The position numbers and the translations under genes were made by a program. Under the pieces are notes generated by a model that was not told the DNA's origin, did not search any database, and saw nothing but the letters and a program-made list of their open reading frames with translations. From the NCBI RefSeq assembly GCF_035481675.1, contig NZ_JAYJJW010000001.1, positions 434,001-498,000 on the forward strand: a stretch of 64,000 bases of DNA. The letters run 5' to 3'. Below, piece after piece: positions 1-9,049 of this stretch. The first letter of the stretch is position 1. Each line of letters begins with the position of its first letter. This DNA comes from Alteriqipengyuania_B sp035481675 (GTDB lineage Bacteria; Pseudomonadota; Alphaproteobacteria; Sphingomonadales; Sphingomonadaceae).

Positions 1-920
1 TCCGCCGGTTCGAGGAACGCGCCGGCCAGCTTTACGGTCTCGGCCTGATCGGCGGTTTCTGCCATCTCTACATCGGCCAGGAAGCGGTCGCCATCGGCCT
101 GCAGTCCGCGCTCGACGGTGACAGGGACAGCGTCATCACCGGCTACCGCGATCACGGCCACATGCTGGCTTACGGCATCGATCCCAACGTCATCATGGCG
201 GAGCTGACCGGGCGCCAGGCCGGCATTTCAAAGGGCAAGGGCGGGTCGATGCACATGTTCTCGACCGAGCATAAGTTTTACGGCGGCCACGGCATCGTCG
301 GGGCGCAAGTCTCGCTCGGCGGGGGCCTCGCCTTCGCGCACAAGTACAACGAGGATGGCGGCCTGTGCCTCGCCTATTTCGGCGACGGTGCGGCGAACCA
401 GGGCCAGGTGTACGAGACGTTCAACATGGCCGCGCTGTGGAACCTGCCGATCGTGTTCGTGATCGAGAACAACCAGTACGCGATGGGCACGGCGGTCAGC
501 CGCTCTAGCGCGGAAACCGAATTCTATCGTCGCGGCGCCGCCTTCCGCATCCCCGGCATGGACGTGAACGGGATGGACGTGCTCGAAGTGCGCGCCGCTG
601 CCGAGGTGGCTTTCAAGTACGTGCGCGAAGGCAATGGGCCGGTGCTGATGGAGCTCAACACCTACCGCTATCGTGGCCACTCCATGTCCGACCCGGCGAA
701 GTACCGCACGCGCGAGGAAGTGCAGGACCAGCGCGACCACCACGATCCGATCGAAGGGCTGAAGAAAGTGCTGCTGGAGAAAGGCAAGTCGGAAGACGAG
801 CTGAAGGAAATCGACAAGGCGATCCGCGCCCGCGTGTCCGAGGCGGCCGATTTCGCCGAAAGCTCGCCCGAACCCGAAGCGGCCGAACTCTACACCGATG
901 TGCTGGTGGAGGAGTATTGA
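1..920 (+). CDS. pdhA: Pyruvate dehydrogenase E1 component, alpha subunit (5' end outside the window)
   Basis: The open frame enters from the left edge (first complete codon at base 3) and shows about 305 residues of a thiamine-diphosphate E1-alpha subunit. The ThDP/Mg motif appears as GDGAANQGQVYE followed by NNQYAMGT. A phosphorylation-loop-like segment, RYRGHSMSDPAKYR, lies further on. The family catalyses decarboxylation of pyruvate and reductive acetylation of the E2 lipoyl group in the cytoplasmic PDH complex. The stop is 3 bases before the E1-beta start, so the two subunits are almost certainly cotranscribed. The N-terminus cannot be described. A branched-chain 2-oxoacid E1 is a less likely alternative because of the lipoyl-bearing partner. 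Confidence 0.95.
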   Translation, partial: RRFEERAGQLYGLGLIGGFCHLYIGQEAVAIGLQSALDGDRDSVITGYRDHGHMLAYGIDPNVIMAELTGRQAGISKGKGGSMHMFSTEHKFYGGHGIVGAQVSLGGGLAFAHKYNEDGGLCLAYFGDGAANQGQVYETFNMAALWNLPIVFVIENNQYAMGTAVSRSSAETEFYRRGAAFRIPGMDVNGMDVLEVRAAAEVAFKYVREGNGPVLMELNTYRYRGHSMSDPAKYRTREEVQDQRDHHDPIEGLKKVLLEKGKSEDELKEIDKAIRARVSEAADFAESSPEPEAAELYTDVLVEEY

Positions 921-923
921 GAC

Positions 924-2312
924 ATGGCTGTCGAACTGAAAATGCCCGCACTGTCGCCGACGATGGAAGAAGGCACGCTCGCCAAGTGGCTGGTCAAGGA
1001 AGGCGACACGATCGCCCCGGGCGACATCATCGCGGAGATCGAAACCGACAAGGCGACGATGGAATTCGAAGCCATCGATGACGGGGTGATCGAGAAACTG
1101 CTGGTGGACGAGGGCACCGAAGGCGTGGCCGTCGGCACAGTGATCGCCCAGCTGGCGGGCGAGGGCGAGGAGGCTTCCTCACCCTCGCCGGCACCCGCAG
1201 CTTCCGACGAAGTCGTCGACGTGCCAGGCGAAGGCAAGGACGTCGGCCGCGACGAGAGCGAGGCAGAGCTGACCAGGCCTGCCGCGAAGGAGCGTCCGTC
1301 CGATCCCGACATCCCCGCCGGCACCAACATGGCCCGCGTCACCGTGCGCGAAGCGCTGCGCGATGCGATGGCCGAGGAAATGCGCCGCGACGAGCGTGTC
1401 TTCGTGATGGGCGAGGAAGTCGCTCAGTACCAGGGCGCCTACAAGGTCACGCAGGGCCTGCTCGACGAATTCGGGCCGAAGCGGGTGATCGATACGCCGA
1501 TCACCGAATACGGCTTTGCCGGCATCGGCACCGGCGCGGCGATGGGCGGCCTGCGCCCGATCGTGGAGTTCATGACCTTCAACTTCGCCATGCAGGCGAT
1601 CGACCACATCATCAACTCGGCCGCCAAGACCAATTACATGTCCGGTGGCCAGATGCGCTGCCCGGTCGTGTTCCGCGGACCCAACGGCGCGGCGAGCCGG
1701 GTCGGCGCGCAGCACAGCCAGAACTATGGCCCCTGGTACGCCAGCGTGCCCGGACTGATCGTGATCGCGCCCTACGATTCATCGGACGCCAAGGGCCTGC
1801 TCAAGGCCGCGATCCGGTGCGAGGATCCGGTCGTCTTCCTCGAAAACGAACTGGTCTATGGACGCACGTTCGAACTGCCGGAGCTCGACGATCATGTCCT
1901 GCCGATCGGCAAGGCCCGCATCGTGCGCGAGGGCGGCGATGTCACGATCGTCAGCTATTCCATCGGCGTGGGCTTGGCGCTGGAAGCGGCGGAGAAGCTG
2001 GCGGAAGAGGGTATCGATGCCGAAGTGATCGACCTGCGCACGCTGCGCCCGCTCGACACCCAGACGATCCTCGAAAGCCTGGCCAAGACCAACCGGCTCG
2101 TCGTCGCCGAAGAAGGTTGGCCGACCTGCTCGATTGCGTCGGAAGTGCAGGCCGTGTGCATGGAGCAAGGCTTCGACCACCTCGATGCGCCCGTGCTGCG
2201 GGTCACGAACGAGGACGTGCCGCTGCCCTACGCTGCCAATCTCGAAGCGATGGCGCTGATCGACAGCGACCGGATCGTGAGGGCTGCCAAGAAGGTTTGC
2301 TACGCCGACTAG
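924..2312 (+). CDS. pdhB: Pyruvate dehydrogenase E1 component, beta subunit with N-terminal lipoyl domain
   Basis: 462 residues. Residues 1-78 form a biotinyl/lipoyl domain with the lipoylation site Lys43 in the sequence ETDKATMEF. A charged, Ala/Pro-rich linker (about 79-130) follows, then the transketolase-like pyrimidine-binding and C-terminal domains typical of E1 beta (RVTVREALRDAM, TPITEYGFAGIGTGAA). An E1 beta carrying its own lipoyl domain is a known alphaproteobacterial arrangement. It works with the upstream alpha subunit to feed acetyl groups to E2. The start ATG follows the pdhA stop by 3 bases, with GGAGG-type sequence inside the end of pdhA. lipA, which makes the lipoyl cofactor, lies elsewhere in the window at 15.7 kb. 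Confidence 0.96.
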   Translation: MAVELKMPALSPTMEEGTLAKWLVKEGDTIAPGDIIAEIETDKATMEFEAIDDGVIEKLLVDEGTEGVAVGTVIAQLAGEGEEASSPSPAPAASDEVVDVPGEGKDVGRDESEAELTRPAAKERPSDPDIPAGTNMARVTVREALRDAMAEEMRRDERVFVMGEEVAQYQGAYKVTQGLLDEFGPKRVIDTPITEYGFAGIGTGAAMGGLRPIVEFMTFNFAMQAIDHIINSAAKTNYMSGGQMRCPVVFRGPNGAASRVGAQHSQNYGPWYASVPGLIVIAPYDSSDAKGLLKAAIRCEDPVVFLENELVYGRTFELPELDDHVLPIGKARIVREGGDVTIVSYSIGVGLALEAAEKLAEEGIDAEVIDLRTLRPLDTQTILESLAKTNRLVVAEEGWPTCSIASEVQAVCMEQGFDHLDAPVLRVTNEDVPLPYAANLEAMALIDSDRIVRAAKKVCYAD

Positions 2313-2326
2313 GCCGGCCGGCAGGC

Positions 2327-3013
2327 TCAGGTCGCCGCGAAGGCGTCGTACTTGCTGCAGACCTGGATCGCGTCCGGGCTGGACGGATCCTGCTGGTAGA
2401 TCTGCGTCAGGTCGCGGTCCGCCCGAACGGTGAAGGCCGAATAGGCCGAAATCTGCGCGTTCTGCACGAACATGTCGGAAAACAGCGGCTGATATTCGTA
2501 AACCACCTCGACGAACATGACGGCGTCGTCCGGCTGGGCGACGACCTGGTTTCCCTTGGGTCCCATGCCCTGGAACGATCCCCCGGTAGCGCCTTCGTTG
2601 CCATAGCTCGAGGCATGGACCTTCTTGCCCTTGCACCGCTGCCAATGGAGCCATTGCTTACCGGTGTCGGGCTTCGTCTCGAGGCTGGAGAGGATGACGC
2701 GGCCGTGTTCGTACAAATCGACGTCGGCACCGGCCTGCAATTGCGCACCGAGAAGCAGGTCGTTGATGTCGGCTTCGTAAATCTTGCGGTCTTCCAGCGT
2801 CGACACGTCGCCGATGCGCGACGCGTTGTCGGCGATGTGGATGGCCACCTGGTTGATCCGCATGTGCATGATCGTGAGGAAGGTGGATTCGATCGCGAAC
2901 AGCGAAAAGCCCAGCAGGAACGGCGTGACGAGCGCCATTTCGGTGAGCGCGATGCCGCTCCTATCGTCGCGCAAGGCGCGCAGCATCTGCCTAAGGGACA
3001 CGGTCACGGGCAA
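2327..3013 (-). CDS. TadE/TadG-type pilus assembly protein
   Basis: 228 residues. A short basic N-terminus (LRALRDDRSG) is followed by the TadE-like hydrophobic segment IALTEMALVTPFLLGFSLFA, including the conserved Glu, and then an exported domain. Family members are minor pseudopilin-like proteins of the Flp/Tad pilus apparatus in the inner membrane and periplasm. Its start overlaps the end of the next minus-strand TadE-like gene by about 10 bases, and that gene overlaps the vWA TadG gene, so the three form one unit. The start at 3013 was kept because it allows that coupling; an internal Met at residue 10 is an alternative. The pilin, secretin and ATPase genes are not in the window. Confidence 0.8.
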   Translation of the reverse strand: MPVTVSLRQMLRALRDDRSGIALTEMALVTPFLLGFSLFAIESTFLTIMHMRINQVAIHIADNASRIGDVSTLEDRKIYEADINDLLLGAQLQAGADVDLYEHGRVILSSLETKPDTGKQWLHWQRCKGKKVHASSYGNEGATGGSFQGMGPKGNQVVAQPDDAVMFVEVVYEYQPLFSDMFVQNAQISAYSAFTVRADRDLTQIYQQDPSSPDAIQVCSKYDAFAAT

Positions 3014-3591
3014 TTCCCGACCGGCGGCGCGCCGGCGAGCGTGTTGTCATAAGGCTGGTTGCGCAACACGGTGGCGGAGCTGAGCTCGTAGGTGTCGCTG
3101 ACCCCGGCAAAGCCTGCCAGCGGGAACATCCGCTTGTAGCTCATCGTGGCGGTGTAGAGCACCGCATCGCGCGCACCGCCCTGGCCATCGATGCCGCGGT
3201 CCGTATCGTAGACGCCGTTGGTGTTTGCGTCCTCGAACGGTTCGCCGTTGTTGCACGTGCCGTCGCCGTTGACGTCGGTGTAATCCTCCGCCCGCTTGAC
3301 GTCGGTGAAGCTGGAATAGGCGCGGCGGGTAAACGTTACGGTTGCGCCCGGCACGATGTCCTGCACAGCATCGCGGACCTGCTTGTCGATCGAGCCGGTG
3401 GTCGCCGCCTCGATCGTGCTGTCGCGTCCGGCTTCGTTCATCACCCCGCGCAGCACGGCGCCAGCATACATGTTGAAGCCGACGTCGAAGATGCCGATCA
3501 GCACCAGCGCAAGCACGGGCAGCACCAGCGCGAATTCGACAATGGTCGCACCCGTTTCATCGCGGGCGATGGCGGTAAGGATACGGCGCAT
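3004..3591 (-). CDS. TadE-like pilus assembly protein
   Basis: 195 residues from the ATG at 3591. The protein begins MRRILTAIARDETGATIVEF and continues with a hydrophobic helix (ALVLPVLALVLIGIFDVGFNMYAG). This is the TadE family pattern, with Glu after a Gly-x-x-hydrophobic stretch, as in pseudopilins. The frame stays open further upstream, but the ATG at 3591 overlaps the TGA of the preceding gene (TGATG), which fixes the start. The exported part contains an Asp/Asn-rich stretch (DVNGDGTCNNGEPFEDANTN) resembling a calcium-binding or thrombospondin-type loop, a common decoration of surface proteins. It probably acts with its two neighbours in Tad pilus assembly. Confidence 0.8.
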   Translation of the reverse strand: MRRILTAIARDETGATIVEFALVLPVLALVLIGIFDVGFNMYAGAVLRGVMNEAGRDSTIEAATTGSIDKQVRDAVQDIVPGATVTFTRRAYSSFTDVKRAEDYTDVNGDGTCNNGEPFEDANTNGVYDTDRGIDGQGGARDAVLYTATMSYKRMFPLAGFAGVSDTYELSSATVLRNQPYDNTLAGAPPVGNCP

Positions 3592-5498
3592 CAGCTGCTG
3601 ACCCTGAGGTCGCCCATGGAACGCGAGATCGCCTTGAACGCATCGTCCAATTCCTTGGCATCCTGCGCTTCGAAATAGTAACCCGAGCCAGCGCATTCGA
3701 CCATGGCATCGTTTACGGTGGTGCCGAAGGCGATGATCCAGACGGTCGTATTGTTCTTCTTGATTTCCTGGCAGGCGAATTTGAACCGTTCCTCGATCGT
3801 CTCCGCCAGTGTCAGAGGCGAGGAAGGCGTCCACCGGCGCTGATCGATAGGCTCGATGCCATAGGAACTGTACGCGACATCATACGGCTCGGTCTGCCCA
3901 TCGGTCAGGAAGATGAGATGGCGCGAAGTCGGCTTGTTTCCGGAGATATCCTTGTTCTCGGTCGCGAAAAGGCCGTTCTGTGAAAGCAGCCTGCCACCCC
4001 AGATCATGCCGATGTCGTGATAGGTCGCGCCATAGGGCGAAAGGCTCGATAGGTAGGCATCCAGCGCCGTATCATTCATTTCCGCAAGCTTCTGTGCCTT
4101 GGCCGGGCACGCGGACATCCACCACTCCCCGGTCCGCGCATACTCGTCCGGAGTGCCGTAAACATCGGCGGAAGTGAGCGACCCTGTGGCGTCGTTCTTG
4201 ATAGCGCGGGAATAGACCTTGGTTATGTATCGCGGCCTCCACTGTGTGGACGGCAGATTCTTCTGGGGAACGCGATTTATGTCGAGATCGATGGCTTGCG
4301 ACAGGTCGACCGTGCTGAAATCCGCGATTGGAACCGTATCGCGTTCCTCGATGCATCCGGCTGTTTCGGAACGCCATGCATCGACGTCGAACCTGAGCTG
4401 GCGATAATTGTATCCGTCCGATGGCACCGACGTGACGCTCTCGTAAGTCTGCAGATAGTCGGTGTCCGTGCTGAACTGCACATTGCACGTGGTGCCACTC
4501 AGCTGGTGGCGATAGCGCGTTCCGTTATGCAGCCTTTCGCGCTCTTCGATCGTTTCGACCGAAGGGGGGACAAGTTGCGTCTCCACGCGTGTCCCGGTGG
4601 TCGTATCTTCGTAGGCCCACGTTTCCGCCGGCAAGGTGCGATCGCAAGTGTACGAGCCGAAAAGATCGCCCAGGCTCGGCCAGTTGTACTTGGCGGGATA
4701 GGACGATTCCGTGGTCCATGGTGAGCGATCGCCCGAAACATACTGCCAGTTTTGATGGTATGTTTTTGCGACGGAAGTCGAAAGAAGACCCTGTTCGCGA
4801 GACTGATAGTCCCATTCGTCAACAACCCAATCGTCTTTCAGAAGATGGCCGACGTTCACGTTGGTCGAATAAGGTACGAAGCCATAACGTACCCGGGTCT
4901 CGGGGGTTTTGGACAGCTCCAGGTTAGAATGGAAGTTCTTGATCACCTCGCGCATGGAATCGATGCGGCTGAGCGTGTCGCCGGCGTTGGTGTGGCGCAT
5001 CGATCCCGTTACATCGAGCACCATCATTATGTCGAGGTTCGTGAAGTTCATCCGCGATGCGCAATCGACTGCGATGTCGATGTTGTTGTATCCGAAAACG
5101 CCCATGACCGCCGTCGGCAGCTTGACGGAGGCCGATCCGCTGATCGCGTAGTCGCTTTCCAGCGTCATGTTGAACATGCGCTGCTTGGTGCCGTAGCGAC
5201 CGGCCTCGAAGTTGAGATCGAAGAATTCGTTGCCGACCACCCGCACTTCGCCGATCACGGCCTGCGTCGGCGGCAGGTTGGAGCCGAGCTTCTTGCGCGC
5301 AGCCAGCACGCCCGCGTCGCAGGCCTGCTGCAGGCGGCTCTTGGTCACATAGGCGCGGCCCATGTCGATTCCGCTGCCGACCATGCCGATCAACGGGAGG
5401 ATCGCTGCAGCCACGATCGGCAGCACATTGCCTCGCACATCGCGCGCGATGCGCGGCAGCAGGGAAAAAGGGCGTTGGGCTTGCATAAACGGCTCCAT
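3591..5498 (-). CDS. TadG-like protein with a von Willebrand factor A domain
   Basis: 635 residues. The N-terminal segment carries the TadE/G signature RDVRGNVLPIVAAAILPLIG followed by DMGRAYVTKSRLQQACDAG. A vWA domain begins near residue 155 with an intact MIDAS motif DVTGSM, and a later block FLTDGQTEP also belongs to that fold. The middle of the vWA region carries a long insertion. TadG proteins are inner-membrane-anchored components of Flp/Tad pilus machines. Met5 is an alternative start. This is the first gene of a three-gene minus-strand unit and is divergent from the gene at 5620, with about 120 bases between them for promoters. Confidence 0.85.
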   Translation of the reverse strand: MEPFMQAQRPFSLLPRIARDVRGNVLPIVAAAILPLIGMVGSGIDMGRAYVTKSRLQQACDAGVLAARKKLGSNLPPTQAVIGEVRVVGNEFFDLNFEAGRYGTKQRMFNMTLESDYAISGSASVKLPTAVMGVFGYNNIDIAVDCASRMNFTNLDIMMVLDVTGSMRHTNAGDTLSRIDSMREVIKNFHSNLELSKTPETRVRYGFVPYSTNVNVGHLLKDDWVVDEWDYQSREQGLLSTSVAKTYHQNWQYVSGDRSPWTTESSYPAKYNWPSLGDLFGSYTCDRTLPAETWAYEDTTTGTRVETQLVPPSVETIEERERLHNGTRYRHQLSGTTCNVQFSTDTDYLQTYESVTSVPSDGYNYRQLRFDVDAWRSETAGCIEERDTVPIADFSTVDLSQAIDLDINRVPQKNLPSTQWRPRYITKVYSRAIKNDATGSLTSADVYGTPDEYARTGEWWMSACPAKAQKLAEMNDTALDAYLSSLSPYGATYHDIGMIWGGRLLSQNGLFATENKDISGNKPTSRHLIFLTDGQTEPYDVAYSSYGIEPIDQRRWTPSSPLTLAETIEERFKFACQEIKKNNTTVWIIAFGTTVNDAMVECAGSGYYFEAQDAKELDDAFKAISRSMGDLRVSS

Positions 5499-5619
5499 GG
5501 CAAGCCTGCGTTACTGGCGAGGAGTAAGGAGACGGTTACCGCGCAGGGTTAATTTGTTCACGATTGGCCGCGATCGTCGGGGGCTTGACCGGAATGCCGC
5601 GGCGGGCGAGGGGCGCCCA

Positions 5620-6264
5620 GTGAATTCACCCGATGATCTCCTGCCCCACCAGACGCTGGCACTCGCCTATGCGAAGGCGGATTTGCGCGCGCAGTTCGAG
5701 ACGGCCCTGTTGCTGGAAAACCGGCTTGGCGCGGTACTGCGCGGGGCGAGCGAGCCGATGATCGCGCAATTGAAACTGGCCTGGTGGCGCGACCGGTTCG
5801 CGCAATCGCCAGACGAATGGCCGAAGGGGGAACCCCTGCTCGCGCGCCTATCCGGCTGGGAGGGCACGGTGCGGCTGGTAGCACTCGTGGACGGTTATGA
5901 GGCGCTGCTGGGCGATGCGCTGGGTCCGGCTTCGGCGCGCAGTTTTGCGAGCGGGCGTGGCCGGTTGTGGGCCGTGACAGCGCAGGCAGCGGGGCTGGAG
6001 CAGGCAGCCGGAGAGGCGGCGCGTGCAGGCGCGCTGGTCGCTTACGCCGACCTTGCTGCGAACGTGGCGAGCGCAGAGGAGCGCGCGGTGGTCGTCGCCA
6101 CGGCCACAGAGGTCCGGCCGCCGCGCAGCCTGCCACGCGGGTTGCGCCCCCTGCAGGTGCTGGCGGGCCTCGCCGATCGCGCGCTCGCCCGCGGCGGCGT
6201 CGATCCGGCGAGCGGCGCAGGAGCGTACCTGCGCGCGATCAGGGTTGGCTTGCTCGGCCGCTAG
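5620..6264 (+). CDS. Squalene/phytoene synthase family-like protein
   Basis: 214 residues from a GTG start at 5620, chosen because GAGGGG lies 6 bases upstream. The N-terminal half (HQTLALAYAKADLRAQFETALLLENRLGAVLR, then LKLAWWRDRF) matches the helical pattern of the squalene/phytoene synthase superfamily. The protein is shorter than true synthases (about 280-350 residues), and I cannot find two intact Asp-rich DxxxD substrate motifs. It resembles the short NDUFAF6-like or uncharacterised members common in sphingomonads, so enzymatic activity is doubtful. It stands alone on the plus strand, followed after 32 bases by the EF-hand gene. Confidence 0.6.
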   Translation: MNSPDDLLPHQTLALAYAKADLRAQFETALLLENRLGAVLRGASEPMIAQLKLAWWRDRFAQSPDEWPKGEPLLARLSGWEGTVRLVALVDGYEALLGDALGPASARSFASGRGRLWAVTAQAAGLEQAAGEAARAGALVAYADLAANVASAEERAVVVATATEVRPPRSLPRGLRPLQVLAGLADRALARGGVDPASGAGAYLRAIRVGLLGR

Positions 6265-6296
6265 TCTATCATCGTGGCAACATAGGGGAGCGCGCG

Positions 6297-6755
6297 ATGA
6301 ACAGGTTGCTTTTGGGCGGGATCTTGAGCCTGCTGATGGTCGGGGTCGGCCTCGTGTGGTGGCAGGGCAGGGCGCAGGTCGAGCAGGAAGCGCCGCCGCC
6401 GCCCGAGCCTGTCGAGACGCCCGAACCCGATGTCCTGCCCAGCGCCGATGTCACCGACATGCGGGGTCCGACGCCGCCCGAAGCTACAGAACTTTCGCGC
6501 GAGCAGCGCCGTTTCTTCCGCTACGACCGCAACCGGGACTTGCGGATCACCCGCAACGAGATGCTGTCCACCCGCACCAGTGCGTTCCGCAAGCTCGACA
6601 AGGACGGCAACAATTTGCTGACGTTCGAGGAGTGGGCGGTCAGCACGGCGGACAAGTTCGACGGGGCCGACGCCAATCGCGATGGCGAACTGACGCAGGG
6701 CGAGTTCGCGACCACTGCGCCCAAGCGGCGCGCGCGGCCCGCCTGCCGTTGCTAG
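6297..6755 (+). CDS. Membrane-anchored or exported EF-hand protein
   Basis: 152 residues from the ATG at 6297, with GGGGAG upstream. Residues 4-22 form one hydrophobic helix (signal anchor or signal peptide), followed by a Pro/Glu-rich linker (about 31-60). Three canonical 12-residue EF-hand loops follow: D77-E88 (DRNRDLRITRNE), D101-E112 (DKDGNNLLTFEE) and D125-E136 (DANRDGELTQGE), each with acidic or Asn ligands at positions 1, 3, 5 and 12. The protein ends with two Cys near the C-terminus. It probably binds calcium in the periplasm. No partner is apparent, and the next gene converges 3 bases away. Confidence 0.8.
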   Translation: MNRLLLGGILSLLMVGVGLVWWQGRAQVEQEAPPPPEPVETPEPDVLPSADVTDMRGPTPPEATELSREQRRFFRYDRNRDLRITRNEMLSTRTSAFRKLDKDGNNLLTFEEWAVSTADKFDGADANRDGELTQGEFATTAPKRRARPACRC

Positions 6756-6758
6756 CGA

Positions 6759-8126
6759 TCAGGCCGGCAATTTCGACGTTTCCGCCAGCCACGCGCCGAA
6801 ATCGGCCTTGGCGCGGTCCGTGTAGGCTTCCTTGCGCTGTTTCTTCTTCACGTCGTGCAGGGGCGGGAACAGGCCGAAGTTGACGTTCATCGGCTGGTAG
6901 GTGTCGGCCTCCGCGTCACCGGTGATGTGCGAAAGCAGCGCCCCCATCGCGCTGGTGCGGGGCGGGCCCTGCCATTCCTCGCCTGCCAGTTCGGCAGCGG
7001 CCATCATCCCGGCGAGCAGTCCGACCGCGCTCGATTCCACATAGCCTTCGCAGCCCGTCACCTGTCCGGCGAAGCGAATGTGCGGCGCGCTTTTCAGGCG
7101 CAGCTGGCGGTCGAGCAGCTCGGGCGAATTGAGGAAGGTGTTGCGGTGCAGCCCGCCCAGCCGCGCGAACTCGGCGTTCTCCAGGCCGGGGATCGTGCGG
7201 AACAGCTCCACCTGCGCGCCGTATCTCAGCTTGGTCTGGAAGCCGACCATGTTCCACAGCGTGCCGAGCTTGTTGTCCTGCCGCAGCTGCACCACGGCAT
7301 AGGGCCAGCGACCTTGCGGATGCTCCTCCGTAGTGTCGTACGGATTGTCGAGACCGACGCCCTTCATCGGCCCGTAGCGCAGCGTTTCGACGCCTCTTGC
7401 GGCCATCACCTCGATCGGCATGCACCCTTCGAAATAGGGCGTGTCCTTTTCCCATTCGCGGAATTCAGTCTTCTCCCCATCGACCAGCCCTTGCACGAAA
7501 GCCTCGTACTGCTCCTTCGTCATCGGGCAGTTGATGTAGTCGCCGTCTTCGTTGCTGGCTTCGGTACGCTTGTTCCAGCGGCTCTGGATCCAGCACTTCG
7601 ACATGTCGATGCTGTCGCGGTGGACGATGGGGGCGATGGCATCGAAAAAGGCGAGGCGGTCGCTGCCGGTCGCGCCGACGATGCTTTGCGCCAGTGCCTG
7701 CGCGGTGAGCGGCCCGGTGGCGACGATGGTGGGGCCGCTGTCGGGCAACGCGTCCACCCGTTCGCGTACCACGGTGACGTTGGGGTGCTGCGACAGGCGT
7801 TTCTCGACTTCGGCGGAGAAGACGTCGCGGTCTACTGCCATGGCGCTGCCGGCAGGGACGCGGGCGATCTCGCCGGCCGCCATGACGATGGAATCGCAGC
7901 GCCGCATCTCGTGGTGGAGCAGGCCGACCGCGTTCTTCGCATCGTCGTCGCTGCGGAAGCTGTTGGAGCAGACGAGTTCGGCCAGGCCGTCACCCTGGTG
8001 CGCGGCGGTGGTATCGCCGCCTCCGCGCATTTCGGACAGGCGCACCTTGAAGCCGCGCTGTGCCAGCTGCCATGCCGCTTCGCTGCCGGCCAGGCCGCCG
8101 CCGATGATGTGGATGTCGTGGGTCAT
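6759..8126 (-). CDS. trmFO: Methylenetetrahydrofolate--tRNA-(uracil54-C5)-methyltransferase (FADH2-oxidising)
   Basis: 455 residues from MTHDIHIIGG at 8126; a longer start six codons upstream is possible. The N-terminus is a Rossmann FAD-binding motif (GGGLAGSEAAWQLA). Family blocks include YINCPMTKEQYEAF, FRTIPGLENAEFARLGG, LHRNTFLNSP and GCEGYVESSAVGLLAG. TrmFO forms ribothymidine at position 54 in the tRNA T-loop, using 5,10-methylenetetrahydrofolate and FADH2. It is a cytoplasmic housekeeping enzyme of about 450 residues, so the length fits. It is divergent from nnrD, with about 60 bases between the starts. Confidence 0.95.
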   Translation of the reverse strand: MTHDIHIIGGGLAGSEAAWQLAQRGFKVRLSEMRGGGDTTAAHQGDGLAELVCSNSFRSDDDAKNAVGLLHHEMRRCDSIVMAAGEIARVPAGSAMAVDRDVFSAEVEKRLSQHPNVTVVRERVDALPDSGPTIVATGPLTAQALAQSIVGATGSDRLAFFDAIAPIVHRDSIDMSKCWIQSRWNKRTEASNEDGDYINCPMTKEQYEAFVQGLVDGEKTEFREWEKDTPYFEGCMPIEVMAARGVETLRYGPMKGVGLDNPYDTTEEHPQGRWPYAVVQLRQDNKLGTLWNMVGFQTKLRYGAQVELFRTIPGLENAEFARLGGLHRNTFLNSPELLDRQLRLKSAPHIRFAGQVTGCEGYVESSAVGLLAGMMAAAELAGEEWQGPPRTSAMGALLSHITGDAEADTYQPMNVNFGLFPPLHDVKKKQRKEAYTDRAKADFGAWLAETSKLPA

Positions 8127-8185
8127 GGCGCGGGCCCTTAGCAAAACGGTTGCCCGATGGCACCCGAAAGCGCGATAGGGCGGGA

Positions 8186-9001
8186 ATGCTGCAGCGGATC
8201 GACATCGACGGGAAAGGCGTGATCGGCGCGCCGGTGCTGCGTGCGCCGGGCGCGGATGGCCACAAGCACGACCGCGGACATGTGGCGGTGTTGAGCGGCC
8301 CGGTACTTGCGACCGGCGCCGCGCGGCTGTCGGCCATGGCGGCGCTGACTACCGGGGCGGGGCTGGTGACGGTCTACGGTCCGCGCGAGGCGCTGCACGA
8401 GCACGCGGCCCACCTCACCTCGGTAATGCTGGCGGAAGAGGCAACGCTGCTGGCGGGCGAGGGGCGCCGGGTCGATGCGGTCGTTATCGGGCCCGGCCAC
8501 GGCGGCGGGGAGCATACGCGCGAGCTTGTCCTCGCCCTGCTGCGCCGCGCGTGCCCCATCGTGCTCGACGCCGATGCGCTCACCGCCTTCGAGCACCAGC
8601 CGGACATGTTGTTCGACCATTGCCATGACCGCGCCGTGCTGACCCCGCACGCGGGCGAATTCGCGCGGTTGTTCGGCGAAGAGGTCGATGCGGCCATGGC
8701 GGCGGACCGTTGCAGGGGCACCGTGCTGCTCAAGGGGCCCGTCACGCACATCGCGGCGCCGGATGGCCGCAGCGCACGCAACACCCACGCCTCCCCGTGG
8801 CTGGCGACTGCCGGATCGGGCGATGTGCTTGCGGGCATGATCGCCGCGTTTCTCGCTCAGGGCGCCGATCCGTTCGAGGCCGCCTGCGCAGCGGCGTGGC
8901 TGCATGGCGACGTGGGCCGGCGCGGCGCGGCCGGTCTGACGGCCGAGCGGATGATCGGTATCATCCCTGCGGCGCTTGTCGCGTGCATGGCTGACGACTG
9001 A
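8186..9001 (+). CDS. nnrD: ADP-dependent NAD(P)H-hydrate dehydratase (stand-alone C-terminal domain)
   Basis: 271 residues from the ATG at 8186. Ribokinase-like YjeF C-terminal motifs are present: HVAVLSGP, a VVIGPGHGG block, LDADALTAF, LTPHAGEFARLFG, VLLKG and the ATAGSGDVLAGM catalytic/anion-hole motif with the conserved Asp. The enzyme dehydrates hydrated, damaged NADH or NADPH using ADP (or ATP) in many bacteria. In many genomes this domain is fused to an N-terminal NnrE epimerase, which is absent here, so an epimerase would have to be encoded elsewhere. An upstream Met at 8150 is possible but lies within the trmFO upstream region. Confidence 0.88.
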   Translation: MLQRIDIDGKGVIGAPVLRAPGADGHKHDRGHVAVLSGPVLATGAARLSAMAALTTGAGLVTVYGPREALHEHAAHLTSVMLAEEATLLAGEGRRVDAVVIGPGHGGGEHTRELVLALLRRACPIVLDADALTAFEHQPDMLFDHCHDRAVLTPHAGEFARLFGEEVDAAMAADRCRGTVLLKGPVTHIAAPDGRSARNTHASPWLATAGSGDVLAGMIAAFLAQGADPFEAACAAAWLHGDVGRRGAAGLTAERMIGIIPAALVACMADD

Positions 9002-9049
9002 CCGGGCAACGGGCTTGCGGTTCGCGGTCGCGCGGTGCAACCCGCTTTC

